Shown here piece after piece: positions 48,361 through 63,446 of a stretch of 64,000 bases of DNA; within the stretch, counting starts at the first letter, position 1; each line of letters starts with the position of its first letter. The translations under genes were made by a program, and so were the position numbers. The DNA comes from Proteus mirabilis ATCC 29906 (GTDB lineage Bacteria; Pseudomonadota; Gammaproteobacteria; Enterobacterales; Enterobacteriaceae). The notes under the pieces were generated by a model, which ran no database searches, was not told the DNA's origin, and saw nothing but the letters and a program-made list of their open reading frames with translations. The DNA lies in assembly GCF_000160755.1 (NCBI RefSeq), contig NZ_GG668578.1:455047-519046 (forward strand), in the 5' to 3' direction.

Positions 48361-48853
48361 ACCCACTCCTGCCAACTTGGCAAAATTGATCAAATAAATC
48401 AGGAAATAGACGAATATATACCGCACTACCCATCAGATTATGTCATTCAAAATCACCGAGAAAATAATGAAATGAATGTTGGGTAGGGTGTGAATAAAGA
48501 TAAATTGCATTTTCCTCAAACAGGATAAAGCGCTCCATCAATGCCGCGCGATTTTACACCGAGTTTCAAAAAATGCGTTTTAAATAAACAGCAATTTGTT
48601 TAGAAAAAATAACAATGGTAAAAATAAAAGTAAAAAATGAACAGATATCGATATTGTTATTGCTCAGCAACAAGATTATATTCTGAGCCACTCTTATACT
48701 ATTCGGTATAACGACGCGGTTTCGCAATAGGAATATTGTGATAATAAAACCCATGCTTACTGCTTATAAGTTCACAAATTAAGTGGTTAACTTTAAGCTT
48801 TGTTTATTTTAACCCATGTTCATTTTGAACTTGCCTGTGGTATATCTAAGACA
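48361..48853. promoter_or_regulatory. ureD-ureR divergent control region
   Basis: 493 A/T-rich bases without a gene, holding the promoters of ureD (minus) and ureR (plus). UreR activates both with urea. From memory the UreR site is roughly T-R-Y-W-K-Y-T-W-W-ATTG: candidates with 11 of 13 matches are TAAAGATAAATTG (48495-48507) and GATATCGATATTG (48644-48656). A/T tracts here are also the kind of DNA bound by H-NS, which represses ureR in P. mirabilis. Positions of the binding sites are inferred, not proven. Confidence 0.6.
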
Positions 48854-49735
48854 ATGGAATACAAACACATACTTTCTTCTAACCAAATATCCTTAAAAAC
48901 GTTTTACATCGAAAACCCGATGATCGCGATGGTATATGGTGCAAAAGGTGAGATTTGTATTAATGGGCAAACTATCACAGTCACCACTAATCTCACGTTG
49001 ATTATTCCTAAATATAGTCAAGTTTCTTGTGATGTGACAAATTTTTTCCCGACCAAACCGATTGAATTACATACCTTAGTACTGTCTGAAACTGAATTAC
49101 AATCTGTGTTCTCTTTACTTAAACCATTAATAAAATCAGGGGCGCCGATTACTCGTCATCTTCCTGATTATCATCTATCAACACCTGAGGTGGTTAAAAC
49201 TAATTTTACGTTACTTCAGCAATGTCTACCGCTTGAACATGGCACCCCCTCTCAAGAGACCCTGTTTATGCAACAGAGCCTCTTTTTTATTTTGCTGGCG
49301 GTTTATCACGAAGGGGTCGATATTCTTAATATTTTTCGTTTTAATTATGATGAGCCAAAAAATCAGGCGATTACTCATCTAATAACACAAGATCCGCAAC
49401 GTAAATGGCATTTAGAGGATGTAGCAAAAACGCTCTATACTACGCCATCAACATTACGTCGTCATTTAAGTAAAGAGGGCGTTTCGTTTTGTCAATTACT
49501 GTTGGATGTCAGAATGGGGATCGCATTAAATTACCTCACCTTTTCTAACTATTCTGTGTTTCAAATTAGTCATCGCTGTGGTTTTGGTAGTAATGCTTAT
49601 TTTTGTGACGCATTTAAACGTAAATATGGTATGACACCATCGCAATTTCGCACTCAATCCCGCCAAGCAAACGATCCGAATGCAATAGCCACAATGGCGT
49701 CACAAAATGACGAATCAATAAAAAAAGTATTTTAA
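48854..49735 (+). CDS. ureR: Urea-responsive AraC-type activator UreR
   Basis: 293 residues from ATG 48854 ([11 protein letters not shown]), which fits the known Proteus UreR; the frame is open to 48800 but without a ribosome site. N-terminal urea-binding and dimerisation domain (about 1-185), C-terminal AraC double helix-turn-helix (about 190-285: [21 protein letters not shown] and [31 protein letters not shown]). Binds urea and activates ureD and its own gene. Divergent from ureD, convergent with mtgA with 3 bases between the ends. Confidence 0.97.
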   Translation: MEYKHILSSNQISLKTFYIENPMIAMVYGAKGEICINGQTITVTTNLTLIIPKYSQVSCDVTNFFPTKPIELHTLVLSETELQSVFSLLKPLIKSGAPITRHLPDYHLSTPEVVKTNFTLLQQCLPLEHGTPSQETLFMQQSLFFILLAVYHEGVDILNIFRFNYDEPKNQAITHLITQDPQRKWHLEDVAKTLYTTPSTLRRHLSKEGVSFCQLLLDVRMGIALNYLTFSNYSVFQISHRCGFGSNAYFCDAFKRKYGMTPSQFRTQSRQANDPNAIATMASQNDESIKKVF

Positions 49736-49738
49736 TGG

Positions 49739-50440
49739 TTATAACAACGCATTTTTGCTTAAAAACGAAGTTCCTCCCATTAATCGCATTTGATTTAAGA
49801 TCCACTGCTGTCGTTTTAGCAAATACGCGGAAGGCTTATTAACATGAAGAATATGTGGATTAGGTAAAACAGCGGCTAATAAAGCCGCCTCATGGGCGGT
49901 GAGTTGTTTAGCAGGCTTGCGAAAATAGTGCTGAGAAGCCTGCTCAACCCCAAAAATACCGTCGCCAAACTCTACGATATTCAGATAAACGGTTAAAATA
50001 CGTTTTTTAGACCAAATCAGCTCCACCACTGGCGTCATTCCGGCTTCAAGTCCTTTTCTTATCCAACTGCGCCCATCCCACAAAAATAAGTTTTTGACCG
50101 TTTGTTGTGAAATAGTAGAGGCACCTCGTATCGTTTTTGAGCTTTGCAGGCTATTTTGGAAAACTTTTTCAATCGCATCGAAATCAAATCCCCAATGTTT
50201 TGGAAAATTTTGATCTTCAGAGGCTATTACCGCTAAATAGATCTGTGGGGATATCTCATTTTCACTAACCCATGTAGAATGGGATACATAAGAAAAATCA
50301 AACTTACTCCACGAAGAAATTTGTCTTTGTAGCATTACAGCAGAAAAAGGCACCGGTAAAAAAGAAAACAGGACAACTATCCCTAACCATAAAGCAATTA
50401 GAATAATTAATAGTTTCTTTAACTTTCTCACTAGTACCAT
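49739..50440 (-). CDS. mtgA: Monofunctional biosynthetic peptidoglycan transglycosylase
   Basis: Polymerises lipid II into glycan strands at the outer face of the inner membrane. 233 residues. Membrane anchor about 8-30, then a GT51 domain with the catalytic Glu in [56 protein letters not shown], and [12 protein letters not shown] separate gene ahead of elbB; 20 bases separate the elbB stop from its start. Confidence 0.95.
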   Translation of the reverse strand: MVLVRKLKKLLIILIALWLGIVVLFSFLPVPFSAVMLQRQISSWSKFDFSYVSHSTWVSENEISPQIYLAVIASEDQNFPKHWGFDFDAIEKVFQNSLQSSKTIRGASTISQQTVKNLFLWDGRSWIRKGLEAGMTPVVELIWSKKRILTVYLNIVEFGDGIFGVEQASQHYFRKPAKQLTAHEAALLAAVLPNPHILHVNKPSAYLLKRQQWILNQMRLMGGTSFLSKNALL

Positions 50441-50460
50441 CTGCTGTATTCACTCTATTG

Positions 50461-51111
50461 TTATGCCATTTCTAGTACTTTTTTAACCAGCTTCTCAATC
50501 CCCACCTGAGCTTGTGCTATCGATTCTGCCAGCATATATGCAGGGGTGGTCACAACCCGATACTCATCATCAACCACTATTTCGTCGACAGGACAATTAA
50601 TATGTATCCCTCCCATTTCGGTGATCATTTCTGCCGTTTTTGCATCATTACCAATGGTTAATTTTACTGGGGCATTTAACATCTTTGGTAACATAACGGG
50701 GGCGATACACATTAAACCTAATGGTTTTTTCTGTTGATGCATCTTTTGAACAAAAGTTAAGAGCTGTTGGTTAATTTCACACTGAACACCTTTCGTGGCG
50801 AAATTACATAAGTTCTTTGCTGCACCAAAACCTCCGGGGATAATTACCGCATCAAAGTTTTCAGCCTTAGCATCTGATAAAGGCGATATTTTCCCACGAG
50901 AAATACGTGAAGCCTCCTCCATCATATTCCTTTTTTCTGCTTTTTCTTCTCCAGTAATATGATTAATTACAGTAGGTTGAAAATCATTAGGTGAAAAATA
51001 ATGAACCTCAGCTTTATTTTGGCTTAAAGCAAGCATTGTGAGCACTGATTCGTGAATTTCACTGCCATCAAAGACACCACAACCACTTAAAATTACCGCA
51101 ATTGATTTCAT
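50461..51111 (-). CDS. elbB: Glyoxalase III-like isoprenoid biosynthesis-associated protein ElbB
   Basis: 216 residues from ATG 51111 with GGAG 7 bases upstream; the frame is open to 51201 through arcB-side non-coding DNA. DJ-1/PfpI fold: SGCGVFDGSEIHESVLTMLALS at the start and the nucleophile elbow LGLMCIAPVMLP with the reactive cysteine. E. coli ElbB has weak glyoxalase activity and was tied to lycopene yield, hence the name; its physiological role is unsettled. Adjacent to mtgA as in E. coli. Confidence 0.94.
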   Translation of the reverse strand: MKSIAVILSGCGVFDGSEIHESVLTMLALSQNKAEVHYFSPNDFQPTVINHITGEEKAEKRNMMEEASRISRGKISPLSDAKAENFDAVIIPGGFGAAKNLCNFATKGVQCEINQQLLTFVQKMHQQKKPLGLMCIAPVMLPKMLNAPVKLTIGNDAKTAEMITEMGGIHINCPVDEIVVDDEYRVVTTPAYMLAESIAQAQVGIEKLVKKVLEMA

Positions 51112-51243
51112 ATCTTTCTCCATTTGTAGTAGATTACTAGTTACCCATTTATAGGTGTAAACACCAATCGCCATCACATATTTAAATGTTTCTTGTAACA
51201 AAAAAACTTATATTTGCTATTTTGTTGCTTGTATGATGTATGG

Positions 51244-51357
51244 AATAGCTTCATCCTATTCGCCTATGTAATGATAATCAAAAAAGCGAGTAGAAAAGTT
51301 TCCCTGGTGTTGGCGCAGTATTCGCGCACCCCAACCTTCGGTTGGGGTTATTTTTTT
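51244..51357 (+). ncRNA. arcZ: Small RNA ArcZ
   Basis: Hfq-dependent sRNA between elbB and arcB, transcribed away from elbB toward the end of arcB, as in E. coli. The conserved functional segment TTTCCCTGGTGTTGGCGCAG followed by TATTCGCGCACCCC (51299-51332) is nearly identical to E. coli ArcZ, and a terminator hairpin with a T run follows. The 5' part is diverged. The 5' end is set from a TATGAT-like -10 at 51232-51237 and could be off by several bases; length about 114 (E. coli 121). Known roles in E. coli: activates rpoS translation and represses flhDC and arcB; itself repressed by phosphorylated ArcA. Its 3' end overlaps the arcB 3' end in antisense. Confidence 0.93.
51328..51357 (+). terminator. 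arcZ terminator
   Basis: A 9-bp stem (ACCCCAACC / GGTTGGGGT, loop TTC) followed by TATTTTTTTC on the plus strand. On the minus strand it has no T run, so it is the arcZ terminator and not a standard arcB terminator, although it starts exactly at the arcB stop. Confidence 0.9.
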
Positions 51358-53684
51358 CTAGCGTCTGCCAACCAGTTTCTTAAACTTTCTACATCCTTTC
51401 TCCAATCTCTTTCTAACTCATCTACCCATTCCTGAACATTATCCCACCATGCAGGTAATTCTGGAGATTGGATCTGTTTTGCCAGTTGCTGTAAATGTTT
51501 TAAACCTATAGAGCCTGCCGCGCCTTTGATTTTATGTCCTTCCTCAGTGATGCCCTTTTGATCTCGTGCCGTCAGATTAGATTCAAGGACAGACAGGTAA
51601 CTTGGCATCATCTTTTCAAAAACATCTAAACCATCCGTGATTAATTGAGGTCCGACAAGTTCGATGTATTGATTCAGCATGTCGATATCGAGTAACTCTT
51701 CATTTTTACTCAACAATTGAGGTGACTCACTCGATGTCACGGAAACCGCTTCATCTCCCCAGAATTTATTAATAATGGCTGTCAACGCATCCACAGAAAG
51801 CGGTTTACTGAGCACATCATTCATTCCAGCGTCTAAATACTCTTTTTTGTCTTTTAAGACATTGGCGGTTAAAGCAATCAATGGCGGCAGTTCACTGCTA
51901 TCAAACTCTTGACGTAATTTTCTTGAAATATCAAATCCGGTCATATCAGGTAATTGAATGTCTAACAGCACTAAGTCATATTCACCCGGCTTAAACATTT
52001 GCAAAGCCTCTTGCCCAGTCATCGCCACATCTACCGTGTTGCCTAATTTTTCTAATACTGAACATGCTACGATAACATTTAGCTCAATATCCTCAACCAG
52101 TAAGATATTAAGGGCAGGAAGCAATAATTCATCATCCTCTTCAAAATCACTTTGCTCTTTAATCGCAGGAGCGACAATGGAAAGCGTAAAGATAGAACCA
52201 TGTCCTAACTCACTCTCCACATGAATATCGCCTCCCATATGCTGTGCTAAGCGTTTTGAGACAGCAAGACCAATACCTGTTCCCGTTGCAGAACGTCCAC
52301 CTTGACTGTCGTTGACCTGATAGTACATGGCAAAGATTTTCTCAAGTTCACCTTGAGGGATACCAATACCACTATCTTTCACCTCAAAGAACAACTTATC
52401 AGGCGCTTCTTGCCAAATACGTACTTTAATTTCCCCTTCTTGGGTAAATTTCACCGCATTACCAATTAAGTTCCATAAGATTTGACGCAAACGAGTCCCA
52501 TCGGTGGTAATTTTATGCGGTAACGTTTCTTGCGCTTCTAAGGTGAATTTTAACCCTTTAGGCTGGACTAATAATCCCGATAGGTTTTCTAAATCAGAGA
52601 TAAATTCAGTAAAGTCGATAGGTTGGTTATCAAGCTGGATCTTTCTGCGCTCAATTTTATCCATTTCAATCACATCGTTAAAAATATTACCTAACGTTAT
52701 GGCACTGACATGGATAGTTTTTAAGTAGTTGAGCTGTTCTGGTGATAATTCGGTATCCAATAAAATACGACTTAACCCCACAATCCCATTAAGCGGCGTA
52801 CGTAGCTCATGGCTGATTGTAGAAATAAAGGTGGTCTTATCACGGCTAGCATTTTCTAACGCGTCTTGATAGCGCTTACGCTCTGTAATGTCACGTCCAA
52901 AGCCCATTAAGCCGTGACGCTTACCAATTCGGTCATAAAAGGGCACTTTGCGTAACTCAAAACACGCTTTACGCCCATCCGGATACACCAACCACTGCTC
53001 ATAAGTGAGTGACACATTATGGCGAAAGACTTTCTCATCGGTTTCCATCACTTTGACGGCGATATCTTCGTCATACACATCCAGTGGTGTTAAGCCAATT
53101 AATTGCTTTTCACTTTTACCGGTCAATAGCTCTGTAGCACGGTTACAACCAGAAAATTCATTATCTTCGTTGCGATAGTAGACCAGATCTGGCGAGGCAT
53201 CTAAGAAGGAGCGTAACAAGGAAGATTGTTGCTCTAGTTCAATTTGCGTCAATTCACGACGCTTCATTTCACTTTTGAGTTTTTCCAATAGTTCAAGATG
53301 GGCTTTTTCTACTTTTTCACGCTCTTGGATCTCTAAATTTAATTGCTCAATATTCTCTTTTAATTGTGAATTCAGCTCTAAGTCTCGCTGTCGCATTACG
53401 CCTAATTTATCGACCATCCGCGATAAACGACGTCGTGATTCTTCAAGTTGCTCTACCACCACGGAAAGAAAATAGACAGCCCAAGGGGTAATAATCAAAC
53501 CAAAGAAGATAGAGCGTACCAGATCGATACTAGTGACATCACCGGCAAGTAGGAATGTCACGGCCATCTGTACGACCATCGCTAATACAACCAATGCGGA
53601 TGCTAACAGTAATGAGAAGCGGATTAACCCTAGCCTCATCATTAAATCTACATAATATTGGGCAAGCCCTTTGAGCAATTTCAT
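51348..53684 (-). CDS. arcB: Aerobic respiration control sensor kinase ArcB
   Basis: Tripartite sensor kinase that phosphorylates ArcA when the quinone pool is reduced. 778 residues, as in E. coli, from ATG 53684 (MKLLKGLAQYYVD, with GGAG 7 bases upstream; an open extension to 53774 is unlikely). Two membrane spans (about 22-77), leucine-zipper-like linker, PAS domain with the redox cysteines Cys180 and Cys241, transmitter with His292 (ISHELRTP), receiver with Asp575 (LLDIQLPD), and Hpt domain with His717 (EEGHKIKGA). Every key residue of the E. coli phosphorelay is present. Between the sRNA arcZ and gltB. Confidence 0.98.
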   Translation of the reverse strand: MKLLKGLAQYYVDLMMRLGLIRFSLLLASALVVLAMVVQMAVTFLLAGDVTSIDLVRSIFFGLIITPWAVYFLSVVVEQLEESRRRLSRMVDKLGVMRQRDLELNSQLKENIEQLNLEIQEREKVEKAHLELLEKLKSEMKRRELTQIELEQQSSLLRSFLDASPDLVYYRNEDNEFSGCNRATELLTGKSEKQLIGLTPLDVYDEDIAVKVMETDEKVFRHNVSLTYEQWLVYPDGRKACFELRKVPFYDRIGKRHGLMGFGRDITERKRYQDALENASRDKTTFISTISHELRTPLNGIVGLSRILLDTELSPEQLNYLKTIHVSAITLGNIFNDVIEMDKIERRKIQLDNQPIDFTEFISDLENLSGLLVQPKGLKFTLEAQETLPHKITTDGTRLRQILWNLIGNAVKFTQEGEIKVRIWQEAPDKLFFEVKDSGIGIPQGELEKIFAMYYQVNDSQGGRSATGTGIGLAVSKRLAQHMGGDIHVESELGHGSIFTLSIVAPAIKEQSDFEEDDELLLPALNILLVEDIELNVIVACSVLEKLGNTVDVAMTGQEALQMFKPGEYDLVLLDIQLPDMTGFDISRKLRQEFDSSELPPLIALTANVLKDKKEYLDAGMNDVLSKPLSVDALTAIINKFWGDEAVSVTSSESPQLLSKNEELLDIDMLNQYIELVGPQLITDGLDVFEKMMPSYLSVLESNLTARDQKGITEEGHKIKGAAGSIGLKHLQQLAKQIQSPELPAWWDNVQEWVDELERDWRKDVESLRNWLADARKK

Positions 53685-54351
53685 TGAAAACTCCAATAGA
53701 TTGAATCTAGAGAATGATACCTTAAAAATACATTGACGAAGTGGTGAACATTCAGAAAATTGTAGCCAAAACACGATTTTTCACCTTGTATCTTGCCTTT
53801 GCATTATTTTGTATCAGTGATCCTCCTTTTTCCCCGCGAGCATTTATAAAAACAATTTATAGAGGTATTACATAAATAATAGTTATATTCTTTACCAAAG
53901 AGAGAAATTAAAAAATGCAATTTGTCTTTTTTTAGATAAAAAGTATAAAAACAATAAAATACTAAAATAGATTAATAATTAAGATAAATTCACTGGCATT
54001 ACCTAACATCAAAGAATGCAATAAAGCAGAACCCCATAAAAAAAGTGAGATAGCTCACACTCACTATCCCATAACCAATGAAATAATTTCCAAATAATAT
54101 TTTTATTTATCAAATAATTAAAGAAAAAAAACGCTCATCACGCTGGCTATAGTCAAATATCCTTGCTGATTGACCTGTTTTTTATTTATCGATAATTTGA
54201 CTAGTAGCTTAGCAAAATAAAAAACCGAGATAGCAAAGCTAAAGACACCATCACCCGATGAGCACCCATAAATTTACCTACACCCTTGAGACAAAATCGT
54301 TCCTTTTGCGCTCGTTCTTGAGGTGCCCATAAACTGAGTAGGAAGCAAACT
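53685..54351. other. arcB-gltB divergent intergenic region
   Basis: 667 bases with no supportable gene, mostly A/T-rich. It must contain the arcB promoter (minus) and the gltBD promoter and leader (plus). Only short direct hairpin potential is visible (GATAG-N-CTATC at about 54048-54068). GTAGGAAGC immediately precedes gltB as its ribosome site. Confidence 0.5.
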
Positions 54352-60217
<5,866 letters not shown>

Positions 60218-60281
60218 AGATAGCAATATTCAATATTACTTATCTTTAATACTAAAATAGTAACAATACAATTTTATTTAT

Positions 60282-60320
60282 AAATTACCCTGTTTTATTA
60301 AAATGGGGTAATTTATTTTT
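60282..60320 (+). terminator. gltBD terminator
   Basis: A 9-bp outer stem AAATTACCC / GGGTAATTT with a partly self-pairing T/A loop, followed by ATTTTTAACTATT. Stem is A/T-rich but correctly placed 65 bases past gltD. Confidence 0.75.
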
Positions 60321-60741
60321 AACTATTATAAATATTAATTATCCCCTCCTAAAAACAACTATTTTAATAATTATTCTCATTATTGTTTAATAATAATTTC
60401 CTCCAACACCTTTCTACAAAAAATAGTTGTTTTATTTTGTATAAAAATAACATCTATGCTCTATAGTTAATTTAATTTATTTTCCTAATTTTTACTTTAT
60501 CTGTTTTTATTTAACTTTTACGCTAATTTTTGTCCATCATTATTTGACTGCAATTGTTAATAACATCACAGTCTAAAAAAATAGATTTTATTTCAGTGCG
60601 CAAACTTGATAACAATCAAATATTGTCAGCCTAGCAACTTCATAATGGAATTACCTGATAACTTTACCGAAAAATATAACTTATTGATATTGGGTTATTT
60701 TATTCATTAAGCACATTGTCATAATTAACTAGGGGATCACC
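60321..60741. other. Non-coding region before the DcuC-like operon
   Basis: 421 A/T-rich bases. Apart from the FNR promoter at 60606-60646 it shows only the leader of the transporter gene (about 90 bases) and no coding sequence. Confidence 0.6.
60606..60646 (+). promoter_or_regulatory. FNR box and -10 element of the DcuC-like operon
   Basis: TTGATAACAATCAA (60606-60619) is a perfect FNR consensus (TTGAT-N4-ATCAA). CATAAT, a 5-of-6 match to the -10, lies at 60641-60646, placing the predicted start near 60653, so the box is centred at about -41, the class II activator position. The operon should be induced without oxygen. Sequence match is direct; regulation is inferred. Confidence 0.82.
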
Positions 60742-62016
60742 ATGGTGATGCAACTTATAGCCGTAGCCGTTATTATCGTAACGGTCTATTTGCTAATAAA
60801 AAAATATGAAACCCGTATGGTATTGATCGGTGCCGGCTTATTGTTATGTATTTTAAGTCTGACACCGCTCGATGCTTTCACTGCATTTAGTGATCGCATG
60901 GTTTCATCATCATTAATTCAAGCTATCTGTTCAAGTATGGGTTTTGCCTACGTGATGAAATACACCAAGTGCGATATGCACTTAGTCCATGTTTTATCAA
61001 AAGTCCTGACTCGTCTTGGTTTCTTTCTTATTCCAGCAACCGTGATCGTCACTTATTTTATTAATATTGCGATCCCATCAGCAGCCGGATGTGCAGCGGC
61101 CGTTGGTGCAACACTTATTCCGTTATTAATCGCGGCACGTATTCACCCCGCAATCGCAGGTGGTGCGGTGTTATGTGGTACTATCGGTTCCATGTTAAGC
61201 CCTGGTATGTCACATAACGCTTTTGTGGCGAATATGGCCAATATGGAAGTCGTCGATTTAATCGCTCGCCATAGCCCATATAGTTTAATGGCAGGAGCAA
61301 TAGCAGCTGTTTCACTCGCTGTTGTCGCTTTAGTGAAAAAAGAGTTTAAAGTCTCTTCTGTAGCCACAGATGTCGCCAACTCATCTTCTCAAGCAACACC
61401 AGAAGCAGTACGCCCTAATTATTTATATGCAACTGCGCCTTTTATCCCATTAATTCTATTAATACTGCCTTTCTTCGAAACATTTAGTACTTTTAAACTA
61501 TCTGTGCCAGCAGCAATGTTAATTGGTGCTATTTATGCACTGATCATCACATTAACCAATCCGGCTCAAATTACTAAAGAGTTCTTTAAAGGGATGGGTA
61601 ATGCTTATGGGGATGTGCTGGGGATCATTATCGCAGCAGCCGTATTTGCAGCCGGTCTAAAAGCATCAGGTCTGATTGATGCCTTTATCAACTTCTTAAC
61701 TCACTCACCTGAATTTGCCCGTTGGGGTGGTACATTAGGGCCATTCTTAATGGGGATTATTACTGGCTCTGGTGATGCTGCAGCATTTGCTTTCAACGAA
61801 ACCGTCACACCACACGCTGCACAATTTGGTTATGAAATTCCTGACATGGGTATGGCAGCAGCATTATCAGGCGCATTAGGTCGTACAATGTCACCATTAG
61901 CAGGGGCAGCCATTGTTTGTGCTGGTCTTGCCAATATCAACCCTATGGAAATCGCAAAACGTACTGCACCGGGTATGATTATCGGCGTCATCGCTGTTGC
62001 GTTATTCATGTTATAA
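60742..62016 (+). CDS. DcuC family C4-dicarboxylate-type transporter
   Basis: 424 residues with about 11-12 membrane segments, DcuC/DcuD family pattern (IGAGLLLCILSLTPLDAF, TVIVTYFINIAIPSAAG, GTIGSMLSPGMSHNAFVANMA, GSGDAAAFAFNETVTPHA). DcuC carries succinate out during fumarate respiration. Paralogues next to peptidases of the M20 family are more likely to move an N-acyl or amidated substrate than a simple dicarboxylate, and substrate cannot be read here. ATG 60742 has AGGGGATCACC upstream. The perfect FNR promoter upstream and the 14-base gap to the amidohydrolase gene make a two-gene operon. Confidence 0.88.
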   Translation: MVMQLIAVAVIIVTVYLLIKKYETRMVLIGAGLLLCILSLTPLDAFTAFSDRMVSSSLIQAICSSMGFAYVMKYTKCDMHLVHVLSKVLTRLGFFLIPATVIVTYFINIAIPSAAGCAAAVGATLIPLLIAARIHPAIAGGAVLCGTIGSMLSPGMSHNAFVANMANMEVVDLIARHSPYSLMAGAIAAVSLAVVALVKKEFKVSSVATDVANSSSQATPEAVRPNYLYATAPFIPLILLILPFFETFSTFKLSVPAAMLIGAIYALIITLTNPAQITKEFFKGMGNAYGDVLGIIIAAAVFAAGLKASGLIDAFINFLTHSPEFARWGGTLGPFLMGIITGSGDAAAFAFNETVTPHAAQFGYEIPDMGMAAALSGALGRTMSPLAGAAIVCAGLANINPMEIAKRTAPGMIIGVIAVALFML

Positions 62017-62030
62017 GTGGAGAAATGATT

Positions 62031-63296
62031 ATGTCAGTTTCACTAGAACAATTAATTAAATGGCGTCGCGAATTTCACCAATACCCTGAAATTGGCTGGT
62101 CTGAATTTTTAACCACTGCCAAAATCGTCAAAGTGCTACGTGGCTTAGGATTAGAAGTTAAAGTCGGCCCTGAAGTTATTAACCAAGACTTTGCTTTTGG
62201 ACGCCGTCGTCAGGTGGTTGAAAAAGGATTGGCGGTAGCAAGAAAACACCATGTTGACGAAGCACTGCTTGATGAAATGCAAGAGCTTACGGGTTGTGTC
62301 GCTATTTTCGATAGTGGCAAACCAGGGCCTACTGTTGCACTGCGTTTTGATATTGACTGTGTTGGGGTAACAGAAACAACAGAGACTCAACATCGTCCAC
62401 AAGTAGAAAATTTCGCCTCTTGTCATCCTGGCGAAATGCATGCTTGTGGTCATGATGGTCATATTACTATTGGTTTAGGGGTTGCTCACTGGTTAGTCGA
62501 CAATAAAGATAAAGTGAGCGGTAAAGTAAAAATTTTATTCCAACCCGCAGAAGAAGGCGTTCGTGGTGCAAGAGCAATGGCGGAAAGTGGCATTGCTGAT
62601 GATGCAAATTACTTCTTAGGCTCACACTTAGGCTTTATCGCCAATAGTGGTGAAATCGTTCTTAACCCAACACATTTTTTATGTACCACTAAATATGATT
62701 TCCGTTTTAAAGGTACGCCTTCTCATGCGGGGGCAGAGCCAGAGCTAGGTCGTAACGCATTAGCAGGCGCTTGCCATGCCGCAACACAAATGCTGGGGAT
62801 CTCTCGCCATGGTAAGGGGATGTCTCGTATTAATATTGGGGTATTAAAAGCCGGTGAAGGTCGTAACGTCACTCCTGCCAATGCCGAAATGCAAATCGAA
62901 GTGCGTGGTGAAAATGAAGAGATCAATAGCTTTATGGCTGCCAATGCTGTACGTATGGCAGAAGGTGCCGCACATAGCTTCCAATTAGAAATGGAAAGCG
63001 AAGTGATGGGGGAAGCGGTTGATTTAACCAATGACCAAGAACTGATTGATGTGATGGCCAAAGTGGTGGGTAAACACCCAGAACTCACTGCGATCCCAAC
63101 CCGTCCATTCGGCGGAAGTGAAGATGCAACGGTGTTAGCAAAACGAGTACAACGCTGTGGTGGTAAATCTCTTTACTTTATTGTTGGTGCCGATAGAACT
63201 GCCGGACATCACCAAGCAGGCTTTGATTTTGATGAACAACAACTGATGACTGCGGTAAATCTTTACACGGGTTGTTTAGAAGAATTACTGAAATAA
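62031..63296 (+). CDS. M20 amidohydrolase, AbgA-like
   Basis: 421 residues from ATG 62031 (GGAG 8 bases upstream; the in-frame ATG 62025 is too close to it). M20D aminoacylase/carboxypeptidase: LIKWRREFHQYPEIGW, the metal site HACGHDGH and FQPAEEGVRGARAMA, and the lid dimerisation domain. It resembles E. coli AbgA, half of the p-aminobenzoyl-glutamate hydrolase AbgAB, but no AbgB partner is beside it; it may work alone on an N-acyl amino acid. Cytoplasmic. Co-transcribed with the DcuC-family transporter, suggesting uptake then deacylation. Confidence 0.87.
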   Translation: MSVSLEQLIKWRREFHQYPEIGWSEFLTTAKIVKVLRGLGLEVKVGPEVINQDFAFGRRRQVVEKGLAVARKHHVDEALLDEMQELTGCVAIFDSGKPGPTVALRFDIDCVGVTETTETQHRPQVENFASCHPGEMHACGHDGHITIGLGVAHWLVDNKDKVSGKVKILFQPAEEGVRGARAMAESGIADDANYFLGSHLGFIANSGEIVLNPTHFLCTTKYDFRFKGTPSHAGAEPELGRNALAGACHAATQMLGISRHGKGMSRINIGVLKAGEGRNVTPANAEMQIEVRGENEEINSFMAANAVRMAEGAAHSFQLEMESEVMGEAVDLTNDQELIDVMAKVVGKHPELTAIPTRPFGGSEDATVLAKRVQRCGGKSLYFIVGADRTAGHHQAGFDFDEQQLMTAVNLYTGCLEELLK

Positions 63297-63320
63297 TCTC
63301 TTTTATTTAATTGACTCATT

Positions 63321-63353
63321 AAAACGCTCTATATCACTATAGGGCGTTTTTTT
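63321..63353 (+). terminator. Operon terminator after the amidohydrolase gene
   Basis: A 13-base stem (AAAACGCTCTATA / TATAGGGCGTTTT, one G-T pair) with TCAC loop, then seven T. Confidence 0.9.
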
Positions 63354-63391
63354 ATGCTGTTTTATCGTACAAAAAAATTTAAATTAACCTA

Positions 63392-63422
63392 TTGACCCTT
63401 ACGTTACGTGAGGTTTTAACCT
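63392..63422 (+). promoter_or_regulatory. MerR-type promoter with 19-base spacer and operator
   Basis: TTGACC (63392-63397) and TAACCT (63417-63422) are 19 bases apart, the overlong spacer typical of MerR-family promoters. Inside lies the near-perfect palindrome CCTTACGTTACGTGAGG (63397-63413; only the T/G pair and centre break symmetry). It directly precedes the MerR-family gene, so autoregulation is likely. Confidence 0.75.
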
Positions 63423-63446
63423 GCATGACATACAGGAGGTGAAGAT

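Noticed and set aside
48566-48754. 62-codon minus-strand frame in the ureD-ureR gap
   Set aside because: Very Ile/Phe-rich translation of an A/T-rich promoter region; no ribosome site.
52504-53475. Plus-strand frames inside arcB
   Set aside because: Shadow frames of arcB; composition and lack of starts argue against coding.
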